Shown here piece after piece: positions 26,133-39,117 of a DNA stretch of 64,000 nt. The DNA is taken from NCBI GenBank assembly GCA_026261815.1, contig JAMPIT010000059.1, forward strand, positions 22,492,001 through 22,556,000, given 5' to 3'. Source of the DNA: Monarcha castaneiventris obscurior (taxonomy: Eukaryota > Chordata > Aves > Passeriformes > Monarchidae). The stretch's first letter is position 1, and each line of letters starts with the position of its first letter. A model generated the notes under the pieces. It was not told the DNA's origin. It did not search any database and worked only from the letters and a program-made list of their open reading frames with translations. The translations under genes and the position numbers were made by a program.

Positions 26133-26360
26133 GCCGGCGGGGCCCCGGGCACGGCCGGCAGCGCCCGCCCGGCTCCTGCCCGGCTCCTGCCCGGCTCCTG
26201 CGCGGCCCCGCTGCCGCTTCCGCCCGGCCCCGGCGAGCGCCTCGCCCTGGCGGAAAGGGCGGCCCCGCCGGCCCCCTCAGCCCCCGGGCCCGACGCGGCA
26301 CCCGGTGCGGGGCGGGCGAAAGCCGTGAAGGGAAACCTCCCCCCGGGCTGGATGGCAACA
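25880..26360 (-). promoter_or_regulatory. CpG island at the OTULIN 5' end
   Basis: A dense GC- and CpG-rich block of about 450 bases contains OTULIN exon 1 (ATG at 26,132). It ends abruptly in AT-rich DNA near 26,360. The promoter and 5' UTR presumably lie at 26,133-26,360 on the minus strand. No TATA box is evident. Long open frames on the plus strand here come from base composition. Confidence 0.75.
25990..26132 (-). CDS. OTULIN: OTULIN coding exon 1
   Basis: It starts with ATG (positions 26,132-26,130) and encodes 47 residues rich in Arg, Pro, Gly and Ala, beginning [10 protein letters not shown]. It ends at a GAAAG|gtgagg donor with two bases left over (phase 2). The N-terminal sequence is poorly conserved in this family, but length, MS start, CpG-island setting and phase all fit. 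The final residues AAE-S match the place where human reads PAE-H before the PIM. Confidence 0.8.
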
Positions 26361-29300
26361 GTAAGTTATCGTAAACAGAGGAGAGGGCGGAAATCAGAGT
26401 TGCTTTCCGGCTGCCAGACGCTCCGTGTCAAAGGAAGTGCTCTTAGGATGCGAAGTGTGTGTATGCGTGTGTGTGGAGCTTGTCAGAGGCTGGAAGCCTC
26501 TCTTCTGGGAGCAAACAAACCACATCACCGCATTCTGATGCACCTTTGTGTAAGTCACACTTTGTGAAAGTCCAGGCAGGAGAGAAACGCACACGGAGAG
26601 TAAATGAGAAGCCTTTAAAAATTACATGCTACTGAAACATACCTATTATTAAAAAAACCCCAAAAACTCAGAACAGAGTAAAAAGTCGGAAATCTGTAGA
26701 ATCTGTATTGTGTTAGAAAAGTCCACTGCAGTTTGGGCGTTTTGGGGGGTCTTCACACTGAAATTTGGCCTGAAAATGAAGAAGTATTTGTCTTCTTTCT
26801 GAAATGTCCCTCATAAGAATATGCTTTCTCTGAGTATGGCAAGTGATGCTGAGACTGGAGACAACTAATACAAATACACTTGTCAGCAAAGGGATTTGAA
26901 CTAAGACGTCTTTAGAGTATCAAACAATATTGATAGAACATTTTAAAGGTGGAGGTCAGGTAGTAAAACCTTTAAAAGGTTAACACGGCAATGATAAGTA
27001 ATTTGCAACAACATGAAAATATAAAACTGATTGACATTTTTGTAAACAAGCCTTTTCTGTTTCTTTTATGCTTGAGACATGTATCATGAATGTTTGAAGA
27101 AAAGCAGAAAAAACCCCATTACCTTAGGTCTCTTTTAATCACTGCTTTTCTTGTGGAGCAAATCCATGTTGGATTGCTCTTGACAATGACATGTCCTTTG
27201 AAAAATCTCTTCGTTTGAACAGCTGTTTGACTGACAGGTTTGTCTCAAAATACATTCTTGCTTCCCACTGGTCATTTCAGAATTACTCCCTATCAAGCAT
27301 CACTTGAAGTATACCCAGGTGTTTCCCGTGTTGCCATCATTTAAATAATTTAGATTTAGTAGCATTTAAGAGCCATTACAGTTGCCTCCTTTTTAAGATT
27401 AGGTACTTTGTTTGTTAGTTACCTGCCTTTGCTGTTCTCTCAGCAACTTTGTGGCAGAGATGTTTTGGCTGACCATTTCACAATCCTTCAGGGAACTACA
27501 GAGTAGAATAGGTGAAGCAGCAACCTACACCTATTTCATAATGATGAGCAAAATAGAGCGTTGCAAAATAACCCTGCAAAATAGTTGAACTGTACCTGAG
27601 TTAGAAAATTAAATTTGCACATTCCGTGCGTGTTCTGTTTGGAACTGTTTCCTTGTAACAGAAAGTTCCTAAACAGCAAGTTGTATTTATTTCCTTTCTC
27701 AAGAAGTGTTAGATGAAAACTATGCCATGATGTCATATTTCAGGCTGCACTGCAGTAGTGCTTGCCTTGTGAACTTGAAAGAATGGGTGCAGTCTCTGTC
27801 ATTTGGTATTTAGCTGCTTACAAATGGGGCTTATGTCAATCACAGGATTAAATGGTTTTTTCTCTGCATCACAAAAAGACCAAAACTAAATACCCAAAGA
27901 ACGTATTTTCCTGATGAAACTTTGTTTTTGCATTAACTGAAATAAAATATCCCAGACATCATCCGCTGAATAAATAAATTCAACAGAAAAGTCCACTCTC
28001 TCCACCCAATGCTCTGCCCTCAAGAAAAACTGGGAAAAAAATTCATAATCTTCAAATTGGATATATGCCATAGTTGAATTGATAAAGCTTATTCAAGGGA
28101 ATATTCATCAGTTTGGCTTTATGTAAACTACTTCTAAAAATAGGGTTTCTCTCTGCCTCTTGTAAACAATATATTGCAAGGCATATTTGACCCTTATTTT
28201 CTCAGCAAGGGGTATTTGTGTGTCTAGTGTTGATAGGTAGTAGATATGTCAGATATATGATATCTGGAAATATTCTATAAGTTCCGTGACACATTTCACA
28301 AGACAGAGTGTGGCAAAAGAGTTGTGTGTTAGCCATTGCCTTCCAGGTTGCAGAAATTCCACAAATAGTTTTAGCTTGCAAACAAAAACCAGTGTCTTGG
28401 GGACTGAAGGCAGTAGCTGTTTAAGAACACGCAACAACACTAAATGATTTAACACTAAAGGAAAAGACACTGAGATAATGGAAGTGCAGTGTTTATACAA
28501 ATATATCTAGAATAATGCAAGTTAAACAAAGCAAAACATCTTTTTTGTGTGTGTTACAAGTACTACCAAGTTGAAAAGGAATTCAGCATAAACTCTTGAA
28601 GTTTGCTTTCTAAAGACTGTGGAGGTGATGAACACTTCTTTTTTTCTGAGATGATCCATTTTTAAACAAACAGACCCCTCAAAACAAACAGACCCCTTTG
28701 TGATTTGTGTACTCAGTTCCATATTCTAATAGGTATGCTTATTTAAAAATAAAAGTCTCATTTGCTCAAATTATGTAACATTTCTGAACAACAGATTTAC
28801 CTAAACTATTCAATGCATTAGATAAAACAACTATGCAGTGCTTACTGTTTTTGCAAACAGCTGCTTCAGGTGTTTTGCATAGATGGTGGAGAATGTTAGT
28901 CATAGATACATTAATTTAGAGCTTGGCCCCTACATGATCAGTCATATCCATTGACAGTGCTGTACTTTCCAACAGAGCCAGTTGTCCTTTTCAAACTCTT
29001 CAGGGCAGAGGTAGAATCTTGCTTTTCAGTCTTGGTAAATAATAAATTTATGTGAATAAATTAGAAAAATACTGAAATTACAGATCATAAGAAGATAGTC
29101 CACAGGATTCTATTGAGTTTCTGAAGTTAATTTGGGAGAACAATGTTGACTTATTCATTAAAAAGTCACTGTATAATTAAGATTAAGCAAGGCAGACCTC
29201 TGTACAGAAAAAAATGAGCAGCTGTATGCTTCTCTTGAAGATATTAAAATAATCATGTTGTTCTTTAAGATTTTTTTATTTTTTTGAGGATGGGGCTTAG

Positions 29301-31917
29301 GCAGAATTTAGACATGTAAGCCCAAGGTATTTTTATTTTCCAAAACACCTAAAACTTGTGTTTTCAAACTTGTATCTTCAAAGTAGGCAGTGAACTAAGT
29401 ATCACTAAAGTCTACAGTAGAAACCAAAACCCATGCCTGTTGTCCTGTGTGTGATCTATTAGTAGCTCAGACTATTTCACTTAGAAATCTAGTTCTTCTG
29501 TTGTCATAATTTCCAGTGGAGTGTCTGGATAGCTCCTGTACCCATGGGAGAGGTGAGATAATAAAATTGAGATTTCATTTCTCAACCCCAAGGTATTAAG
29601 GTCAACACCACAATCATGTAAATCCGCATGAAGAAGATCAGCAAGCACTACTTCTAGTCTAATGCAATTCTGTGTTATAAGAGTAACTCATAGTTTTGCA
29701 AGAACACATCTCTGGCTTGCTGGTCCCACCTGGAATGGGTTCAGCAGAGTTTACTTCCTACTGTAAGTTCCCTATATCCTTTACTAAGTGTAGGGTACGA
29801 CTATCAAACTAACCAAGAAAGTTCATGAAAAGACACAACAAAGACATTCAATGCAATACAAGAGATCATATTTTGTAAGTCTGAAATATTTCTGTACTTG
29901 GTACATTCTGGTAAAGGACACTAGCAGCTGAGATTTTGATACAAAAAGAACCCATAAAACCCCATGAAAAAATATTTTTATTCTTTTTTCCTTATTTAAT
30001 GCATCTTGGTGCTTGCCAGTAGTTTTTACTTTCTTTGCTAAACTAATTAGAGTGCACTCCTTGAAAATGGCTCCGCATTTTTCAGGAGTATGGTTAGAAA
30101 CCTTTAGGCAATCAGTTCTGGTAGGGGAATACTGTTCAGAAGAAAATTAGATGGGGAAAACTCACCAATAGGAGTCAAATGGGCAATCCAGTATTCATTA
30201 TATACTTCCATAATTACATTTTACCCATGTGTGCTTTCCTCTAGCATCCCTGAATTTGTTAGTTTTTGGAGATGTATTCCTAAGAAGGTCTGTCTCCTCC
30301 CTGGTACATAAAGACAGGTATACAGAGATGCAGCTTTCCACTTTTATAGTTTCCAGTTTTGTATTTCCCTAGAGTGAGCTCTAAATTGGCATGCTGCTGC
30401 CCATCAAGCAGAAAGGTGTTTCCAGCACCCTGTGTTCCTTTTTTAAATGACTGAGAAAAACATGTAGGTTGTGGCTTTGGCGCAGTGAGTGGGTTTTTTT
30501 CAGTCCCTCCAACAGAAAATGGAGAATGTGTGAGTCATATCAGTATAACCTGTACATCACTGCTAAAAATTATGGCTGTTTGCAAGTTAAAAACCTATCA
30601 TTATTTTTTCACATGCGCCAGTGTAAATAATTAAAGTTACAAGCTTTCACAAAAAGAAGAAACAAAGGCACCTTTGAAAACCTGCTTCACTTCTTTTTAA
30701 CAAGCTTTGTTTGCACATTTGAAAATACATTATTAAAATGGACAAATTGTCTAAGAATTTAATAAAAATATTTATTAAAAGAAGTTACAGTATGATGTAG
30801 CTATTTTCTTCATTATTAAACTAAGAGTACCTCATGTCCTCTAATTGGAAAATAATTACAGAAAGTTTGTTTCAGAGTGCTCTCAGTAAACCAACATTGT
30901 CAGCAATTATTATGTCAGAGTAAGCCAGCAGAACGTCCTGACTGTTGCCCAGACCAAGAACATCCTTAGTGGCTCAATCAGTGAACTAAAACTGCCTGAA
31001 CACTTTGCGTATTTCATACCTCTTTTCCTCTACAGTTTCTGCATTAAAAAAAAAAAAAAAAAGAGGATATAGTCTGAAGAAGAAGCCAAATAGTGATACT
31101 AACTGCAAAATTCTAGCAGCTTTATGAGACCGAAATTTAAGAAACATACAGATGTGGGTTGACTTATCTTCTCCACCCATAGTATCAAGCATGTATTTCC
31201 TTTATTTATTGATTGAAAATTCATTTTTATTTAAACTTAAAGAGAAAATTTAGAATTAGAGTTACTGCTCTGTTTTTACATTAAATCTGCAAAAGTCACT
31301 TGCATTTTTATGGTCATGAACCTGCCCGACCGCCTGAGAGTAGCAAAGATGACAGACAAACCATAAGAAGCAAACCCAGCATATGGCCTGACTGGAGAAG
31401 AGATCAAGGTGAAGTCAAGTGGGAGTTGTCACATTCTGCCCAGGGACTCTGACATGTCTGCATCCATCACATTTGCCAGGTCATGTGATAAAAGTTCATC
31501 TGCTCACTCAGTGAAGAACACAGAGAGACCACTCTCATCAGCTGCACAGGTGGAAAGCCTGGCTGAAAATCTCCTGAGAGGTGTCTTTTGCAGTCAGATG
31601 TACTTCGTAAGGTAGCATGCCATTAAGGTCAAGACATTGAGAGAAGCAACATTAAGCTGGGTTACTGAACTAATGAAACATCCCAAAGAATATCTCAGAG
31701 TACACCAGCACCATGATAAAAATTGTATTTTAGTATCAAAAATCAAGAAGCTAAGGGCTTTTTATTACAGTGCTCAAATTAATTTGGTCATGTTACTGTT
31801 TTCTAAGAGAGAAAAGAAGTGGTATTTTGCTCTAATAAGTCAACAGATCTTTTTCAGTTCATTAATCAAGTGAGCTCAATCCATTCATTTGGAACAAATC
31901 CTTCTCAGCTGATGTTC

Positions 31918-32313
31918 CTAAGTCTTACCTAATGAACAAGCCTTTGGAGCTGCTTGGATGTGGCTGCCCTTGCACATACCTGCTTGGAAGAAGGAATGTG
32001 TTTGTGCCTGCTGTGCAGCTACCCTCCAGCTGACCAGCTCCTCAGACCCCCACTGGCTGATGGTAGCTCCTGTCAGCTGCCTTTGGTCCTTGTTCTCTGA
32101 TGAGAAGCAGCTCTCCATTTCCAGCTTGACCTTGTACCAGCCTTCCTCAACAGGCAAGACCAGGCTACTGAAGCTCTCATCCATTACCCCTCTGCCAGCT
32201 GTGGCTCTTGGATTGGTTTTGAGGATGGTATAAGCCTTCTTCTTCTCAGAGTGCAGCTGGCAACCTACACTGGCTTCCACCAAGAAGGAGACCTTCAGCT
32301 TCAGCCACGGCAT
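31918..32313 (-). other. Unexplained open frame, 131 codons from ATG
   Basis: ATG at 32,313 opens a frame with protein-like composition. It begins MPWLKLKVSFLVEASVG and contains VEEGWYKVKLEMESCF and QWGSEELVSW. I do not recognise the family. There is an in-frame stop just upstream of the ATG and no clear splice sites. A second minus-strand frame of 105 codons lies upstream at 32,564-32,881 and might belong to the same decayed gene. It could be a retrocopy remnant or chance; no function is proposed. Confidence 0.2.
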
Positions 32314-35300
32314 AAACTCTTTACTTTGGTACTGTTCTTAAACCTTCTCAATACATACAGAAAATCTTCTGTTAAAAAAAGTATCAGTAGGAGGGCTGAA
32401 CTGTGATCTGTAAGATATACTGAACTAGAAAAGAGCAGAAGGACCCCTAAAGGAGAGATCCTTTGGAGGGCTGTAGCAGTAGGATTAAGCGTCTGGGCAG
32501 CAGCTCACTTCCTTAAATTTTTTTTTAAAAATAAAAATTTAAAAAAAGTACATACAGCTTATGTTACTGAGTATGAAAAGGAGCATAACAGTACTGGAAA
32601 CACGATGGCCTTAGCCAATTTTGATCCACTTGGTGGCTGGATCTGAAGAATAAGGCCTGCTTGATTTTGGAGCTTTTATGATGGGAAAGGTCCTTAAGTC
32701 TTCTCTCTCTCTGAACAGGGAGCCTGTCTAAGAAGTGAGTCTTCTGGAAACTCAACACAACAGAAGACAAGACATAATATTTATGTTTTCCTTTTCTGGA
32801 GCTCTTCATCCTGTACTGAGGAAGCTGGTAAATCTTACTGTTGTCTTTAAAGGGCAAATTTTCCTCCAGCTCTGTCGTCAAACTGCCAAGAGATCAAGCA
32901 TAAAGGCAACGATAGCCCAGAAATACCTTGAGGTCCTTTACATTAACTATATTGTATTGGTCTGCTCCAGGGTATTCATGTAGTGTCTGAACAAAGATTT
33001 TATTTATAGATGCAATTTGCTGTGGACAGTGAAACTCACTTCTTCCTAATTTTCTGCAAGCTTTATCATTCTCCACATAAAACCAAAACCTTCTATAATT
33101 CTATCTCAAAGAGTAATGTTTTTTCTATTTTTTTTTTTTTTTGTTGCTGTTGTTTGCTTGGTTTTTTGTTTTGGTTTTGGTTTTGGTTTCACTATTACAG
33201 GATTTTGATCTTATTATCTCATCTAGAAGACAATGACTCTTTGAGCATATATATCTACCTAGCAAATAGTTATTGTACCCTGTCCCATCTCTCACTTTTG
33301 CTTTAGAAGTTGCTGCAAACTTCTGTGGGGAGAAGAGAGGCAGCTCTCATGCCCAAATAATAAGGAAACGTTCCCTATGAGACAGGTTTAATTTAAAAGC
33401 TGTTGGGCTATTGCGATAAGCTGCATCAAACAAAAGAAATTATTATGTCAAAATAATAAAAAGTAATAACAATAATAGAAGTATTCTGGTTCTACAGGTA
33501 CTTCTACATGAGATCTCCACTTCGGATGTTTGTATATCATGTGATTTAATGTGTGGACAATTTCTACAGACAAAATCCCTATTTCTACATGCAGCTGATA
33601 TTTCTAATACCTTCTGAAACAAATGTCCAAAGCCTGTTGAGGTAGAATAACTTTATGAAAGGAAGAAGCTTCAGGATGTTTCTGCCATTTGTTTTCTGAC
33701 ATCATATGCAAACATTTGGAGCTGCCAGACTTGGATGCTCCTATTGGAGCATCTGTACTTAGGTCTTAACCACCTGCTTCTTGCTGAACGTCAGCTCACA
33801 ACAAGGAGTTCAGTCTGGTCACAGGGGTATCCTCACCTCACATCTACAGTGTTCAGTACTGACAAATTGCTCTGGAGCAAGATTTGCAGGGGTCTTGTAG
33901 AAATACTTGGAAAACTTTTTGATCTGTACACTTGCTGAGAAGCTTTTCCAATTAAAAGATTTTTATTTCTTTCTTAAATCTTCCAGGTAAGGAGTCTACT
34001 TGTAATTTGAGAATGATTCACCAGACTGAGCCTGAATATTGTAGCAGTCCAGGAGCCTGCAGCATTTGAAATGTAGGGAATGCACAGGCAGAAAAAATGG
34101 TGGTAATTCTGTAACACTGGAGCAGCTCCTTTCCATCCCTCATCATGGTACATTTTTTATGCCTAGGATGAGTGGTACAGTAATAGTGGGCTTCTGTTTC
34201 TCTGCCTCTGGGAAAACTAGTCATCTCTGGTGATTCTCTATTCTGACAATAAACAACTAACCTGTTGTTCTTTGCAGTATTCTTCTGATGTTTGTTGGTT
34301 TTGGGTTCTTCTGCTGTGGTTTTGGGGGTATTTTGGTGTGTGTGTGTTTGGTTTTGATGGGGTTTTTTCCCTCTGGATTCTTCATTTGTCTCTCTGAATT
34401 TTCAGATATTTCTTTTTGACTACTAGTATCAGATAATTTTTCTATCTAAGGTTTATTTGTATCTTTATTGGAATCAATCAGTCAATCATAAAAACCCAGA
34501 TCCAAACCTAATCTGTGATCCCCTTGCTCAGATCATAGAATAAGCTAAACAACATTTGTCATCCTGGTTTGTACTATCACATCATGGACATGCACATGTG
34601 GCTGTCTTTAACTGAGCTTAATTTACCCAGACCAAATTTCTGCAGATATTTACCTGGAAGGTCCTATGGTAACCTGCATCATCTGGAGACACAAAACACA
34701 GCAAATACATAAGCTGGCTGCAAATATGCTGCTGTCAGGCTTAAGAACAGCCAGAGTCCCCAATGGTTTGCAGCCAGACGTGCCTAGAGAAGTGGCTTAT
34801 GGGACTATGTGGACTTTGGGGTATCCCAGACCTAAAATACTCTCAGTTTTCAGTGCTCCCCTCCCCATTTTACCTGCTGACAACACTGCCTATCAAACCT
34901 GGCTTCTGCATCTCAGACCAACCTTGCACGAAGGGATAGATTTTGCCTTGGAGTGTGGAAAATGCTCATTTACATTTCAGCTAAAAACCAGGACTTTTGG
35001 GAATAAACAGATCTTGTTGCCGTAGTTGGGTGTAGAGACAGAGGAATGTCAGGCAGTAATGGAGTCTTTTTATAATTTTCTCTTTACAAAGTGCTCTTGC
35101 AAGACTGATGCAAATGCTAAGCCTTGTGCCAATATTTGGAATACAAGAAGGAGGAATTAATAATCACATTATGGGCGAGATTAGGAGACTGAAGATGAAC
35201 CTTGAAATGAGTGAGTGGTATCTGTTCAGTTTACCTAAGAAAAAATTAAGGGTGATTTGATCATGTTCTGTTTGGGAAATCAATACATCCTATCTGGCCT

Positions 35301-36549
35301 TTTAGCCAAACAGAAAAAGGTGTATCAGGATTCACTGACAGGTAGAAGTAGCCAGACAGCTGAAAAAAGGCGTATGTTTTTAAAAGTACAGATAATTCAG
35401 TCCCTTTCCCCCTCAGTTTCCCCAGAAACTGTTAAAGAAAAAAAAAGGCTCAGCTGTATACTCTTAACTGAAATTAGAAGTGCAGGAGGAGAAGGGACTC
35501 CACTGAAAGGCTGCAGGTTTTAACGCTTGGCAAGAAACTGGGAATTTCTAATTGCTGGCAGCATCTCAGAGGAAACACTTACTTTGTTACTAAATTACAT
35601 GCATCTAAGGCACTAAAATTACCTTCAACTGTAATTCCCTTTTTTTTAACAGCTTCAAAAATATAGCTGTCATGAAACCACTCTGTTAATATCCATGTAT
35701 TTTTCCATTAATAGTTCACATTTGTGACTCACAAAGGTACAGTCAACATACTGATATTCATTTATGTAATAAACTCTTCATCAAAACCAGTGTTTTATGC
35801 ACTTAATTGTGCTGGAATTTTGTTCAGGTTTATGTCTTTGTTTTGAAAAAGGCAGTAAGATAAATGGGCTGGTACCTTTCCACACAAATGGTGTTCTCTT
35901 TTCTTTTTATTTAAATCATATATCTTCCTTCCTTCCCCTCTTGCATTTCCAAAGTGCTGGGCTACTGGCTGCTGTAACTCAAGCAGCCCTAATTTGATCC
36001 TAAATGTATCATACTTGTTCTGTGCAGTACTCTGGAGCTCTAGATGAATTACATTTGCAGGACCAAATGTTGCAACTGTCTTTTCTGACTAATGCTGCTG
36101 GGAATTCCATTTGTTAAGCCACTCTTAGTCTGAAAAAATGTCTTTTCATCCCTTTTACAGATACATCTATTACAACGTTTCTACAGTTTGAACTGTCACG
36201 CCATTTCTTGCTGCCTTTGAGTAATTCAAAGAGCAGTTCTTTGCATGGGTTCTTGAAAAAAACAAATCAACATGATCTGCTCACATCTTTTGTCCAACAC
36301 TCATGGATGCCTTTTGCTACTAAACTGGGTAGCACCTATGGTGGCTACTGAACAGTTTTGCTTGTGTTCTCGTGACTTTAGTGGAAGCTCAAAGGAATGT
36401 CTCAGTTCTAGATACCTCTGTCTGCAGCTTTCCTGAGTTATGTTCTCACCACGTGTTGTGATGTGAAGAAATTCACCTTGTTGGGTTTGCTCAGCCTGTA
36501 AGTTTGACTCCCACTTTTCTCCTTACTTAGAAAATGTATTGAGATTCAG

Positions 36550-37299
36550 ATGTCTATCACTGAGGACTCTTTAGCTCCTGTGCTCAAAGTTAACCTGAGA
36601 AGGCTAATGAGGGAGTTCAACATTTCCCTAAATGTACCTCTGGGGACCCTCAAGACAGAGATGTGGTCCAATTTGATCATGATGGGCTTTTCACAGCCTG
36701 TGGAACAAAAGCATGTGGTTTCACTCCTGTCTCATTCAGAACTTCAACAGAAGGTGGCCCCAGTGTATCTTGGCTGTATCATTCCTGCTGCAGCTGCAAC
36801 AGAAGCAGTGAAAATGCCACAACCAACAAACAAGAGGAAGAAGGCCTTAAGTGAAGTCATCAATACAGGAAAGGCAAGAAACACCTCTACTCTTCTGGAG
36901 AACCCTCACAGTGAAGTCCTCTATGTCAAAAGGGCAGCTGAGACCAGCTTCAATTACAGTAGGCACGATCTCTTCATGCATCATGTTTTAGGCTGCAGGG
37001 AAAAAGAGGTGCAAGTACACTTTCTGTGGATATTACACTGGAAAATTTTCCCATCTCCAGTCATACACTGGCAGTTCAGACTAAAAGGTATCCATGGACT
37101 TGCTAAGTCATCTTTCATGAATTTGCTTACTTCTCCTAGCCATGTCTTTTCCATATCTCCTACTGCCCTTAGGTCATTGCTTGAGATCCCATGTATCTCC
37201 TGTGTGAGGTCTAGAATCACTACAGGATTGATTTTAATCCCTTACTGTCTGAGCTCTTCCTTCAGACCCTTTTGCTCTATTCTAATCCATGTCCTGTAG
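36550..37299 (+). other. Unexplained open frame, 249 codons
   Basis: This is the longest uninterrupted frame in the window, starting MSITEDSLAPVLKVNLRRLM. The middle carries a Lys/Arg-rich stretch (NKRKKALSEV). The last third is rich in Ser, Leu, Ile and Phe and looks like non-coding pyrimidine-rich DNA. No domain is recognised and no splice sites or promoter are evident. A chance frame or an old insertion remnant are both possible. Confidence 0.2.
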
Positions 37300-38135
37300 A
37301 AAGACAGACACATGTGATAGCACATTAAAGAAGCAAAGAGGGAAGACAACAAAAACATGGATTTTACTTTTTCCCTTTTTTCCCCTTCCAGTAGCATGGA
37401 TAGAAGCTACATTAAGCCGAACAGATGTTTGTAAAATTGTTAATTAACATGTAACATACCAAGTGTTTTAGAGCTTATTTATCCCAAGCCAGCATCACAG
37501 CAGGTACACCCTAGAAGGGGAAGACTGCAGCCAGTGAAGGCTTCCCACTGAAGCATAGGAAGACAGTGAGAGGCAGAGAGAAATCACCAGATTCTGACTG
37601 CACACCCCCCCACTCTGCTCATTGCCTCACTGATGGGACTGAGCATGACCTGTGGTGATAACAAGGGGAAAGAGAAGAGTCTGGAGTGAGGCTGAGCCTG
37701 GGAAACAGGAGGGGTGTTTTTTCCCTAAACATTCTAATGTTCATCTCTTTGTAAGTTTCCCAATGCCTAAATCTGTAATTAAGTACTAATGCTAATTGCC
37801 AATAAATTAAATTAAATTCCCCAACTCAAGTCTGTTTTGCCCATGACAGTGCATGAGAAGTGATTTCCCTGTCTTTAACATAGCCTAAAAGTTTCTTGGT
37901 CCTCATCCCACTGGTGTTGGAGTGAGTGAGCAGCTGTGTGGGTACGTGGCTGTTGGCTGGGGGGACCCCACCACTGGGGACAAGTGTGACAATCAAAGAA
38001 TTGAACAGAGCTTATTGAACTGCATTTTCTGATGCTTGGAAGCAATCTAAAAAATAGCTAAAAAATTCCTTCTTGACTAAATGCTGTATTTGTCATCTGA
38101 AACTCAAAGGATGATAATTTTCATCATTTTTAAGA

Positions 38136-38175
38136 CCACAGAATCACAGAATGGTTTGAGTTGCACAAGCACATC
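38136..38175 (-). mobile_element. Short CR1 3' tail remnant
   Basis: The segment accacagaatcacagaatgg followed by tttgagttg resembles the antisense of a CR1 3' terminus. Similarity fades within about 40 bases, so this is only a minimal fragment. Confidence 0.45.
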
Positions 38176-39111
38176 CAACTTAGTTGCCTCCCCATTTCAA
38201 TGAAGCGTTGAACTATGGCAAGCTTCACTAGAGAGGAAGATGTTTTGGTTAATTGGCCTCCCAAGGCATTGAACCTCAGAATTATGCAAAACTGGGATAT
38301 GTCAGAAGGTGAAAGCATCCGAGACCCATTATATCTCTTCCATACTTTTTCATTTTTCCCTCCCAGCAGCACTGTTCAGCACACACAGCTTCCAGCAATG
38401 CTCCAATCATCCTCCTCACTCACCGGCCGTGGCTGACCCAGAGCTGACCCAGAGCTCTGTGCTTCATCAAGAGAGATGCAAATCAGCCAAGCTCCAGGGA
38501 GAGAAGCTTTCTGCATTTATCTCCTGTCTCTCCTCGGTACATCACCTCCTGCCCCTGAGGCATGTGGGTCTCCTTGGATGTTTTCTGACAAATCCTCCAA
38601 AAACCTTCTGCAAGGTTCCCTGCTCCATCCCTGGCCAAAATCAGGGTTGGACTAACACCACAAGGGATGTTGTGAACACGAACAAATGTCACTTAGTGAG
38701 GCAGCAGCACCCCTCCAGCCCAGCGGCCATGCCAAGCTCCTCTCCAAAATAATTTCAAGGGACCATCACAGAGTTGTATCTTTTCCTCTCATGAAACCAC
38801 ACCCAAAATGAAAAGTTTCTCTCCTGCCAGGTAGGCCTTCAAGCACCCTGAAACCCTCACAGAACAAGAGGGAGAGAACAGGTCTTCTGTGGCACCAAAA
38901 TTCCAGCTTTACCTTTTCTTCAAAATCAGGAGCTTTTCATAAAAATGAAGCCTCCAAAAAACATTAGTGCTGTAATGGCACTAACATAAAAGGGTCACAG
39001 GTGGGACTGCTGTAATATTCTTGAAGTATAAAAAACTAGTGAAATCCAAATCCCAGGGGAAAAAAAAAAAAAAAAAAGTAGGTCTTTTTCCATGCTTTGA
39101 CTGGACAAATC

Positions 39112-39117
39112 TTTATT
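39112..39117 (-). promoter_or_regulatory. Candidate distal polyadenylation signal of OTULINL
   Basis: TTTATT on the plus strand reads AATAAA on the minus strand. About 35 bases further in the transcript direction comes an 18-base T run (A run at 39,061-39,078 on the plus strand). If used, the OTULINL 3' UTR would be about 3.2 kb. Other signals lie nearer the stop, so usage is uncertain. Confidence 0.3.

Larger units (their letters stand above)
26360..39110. other. OTULIN-OTULINL intergenic region
   Basis: About 12.7 kb of AT-rich DNA between the OTULIN promoter and the presumed 3' end of OTULINL. No known gene, tRNA or complete mobile element is recognised. Two open frames stand out and are listed separately (31,918-32,313 minus; 36,550-37,299 plus). 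A small CR1-like tail lies near 38.14 kb. Homopolymer tracts are at 31,045 and 39,060. Confidence 0.6.

Noticed and set aside
25748..26374. Long plus-strand open frame over the OTULIN CpG island (208 codons)
   Set aside because: High GC lowers stop frequency on all frames. The minus strand holds the supported OTULIN exon 1, and the plus-strand product resembles nothing known.
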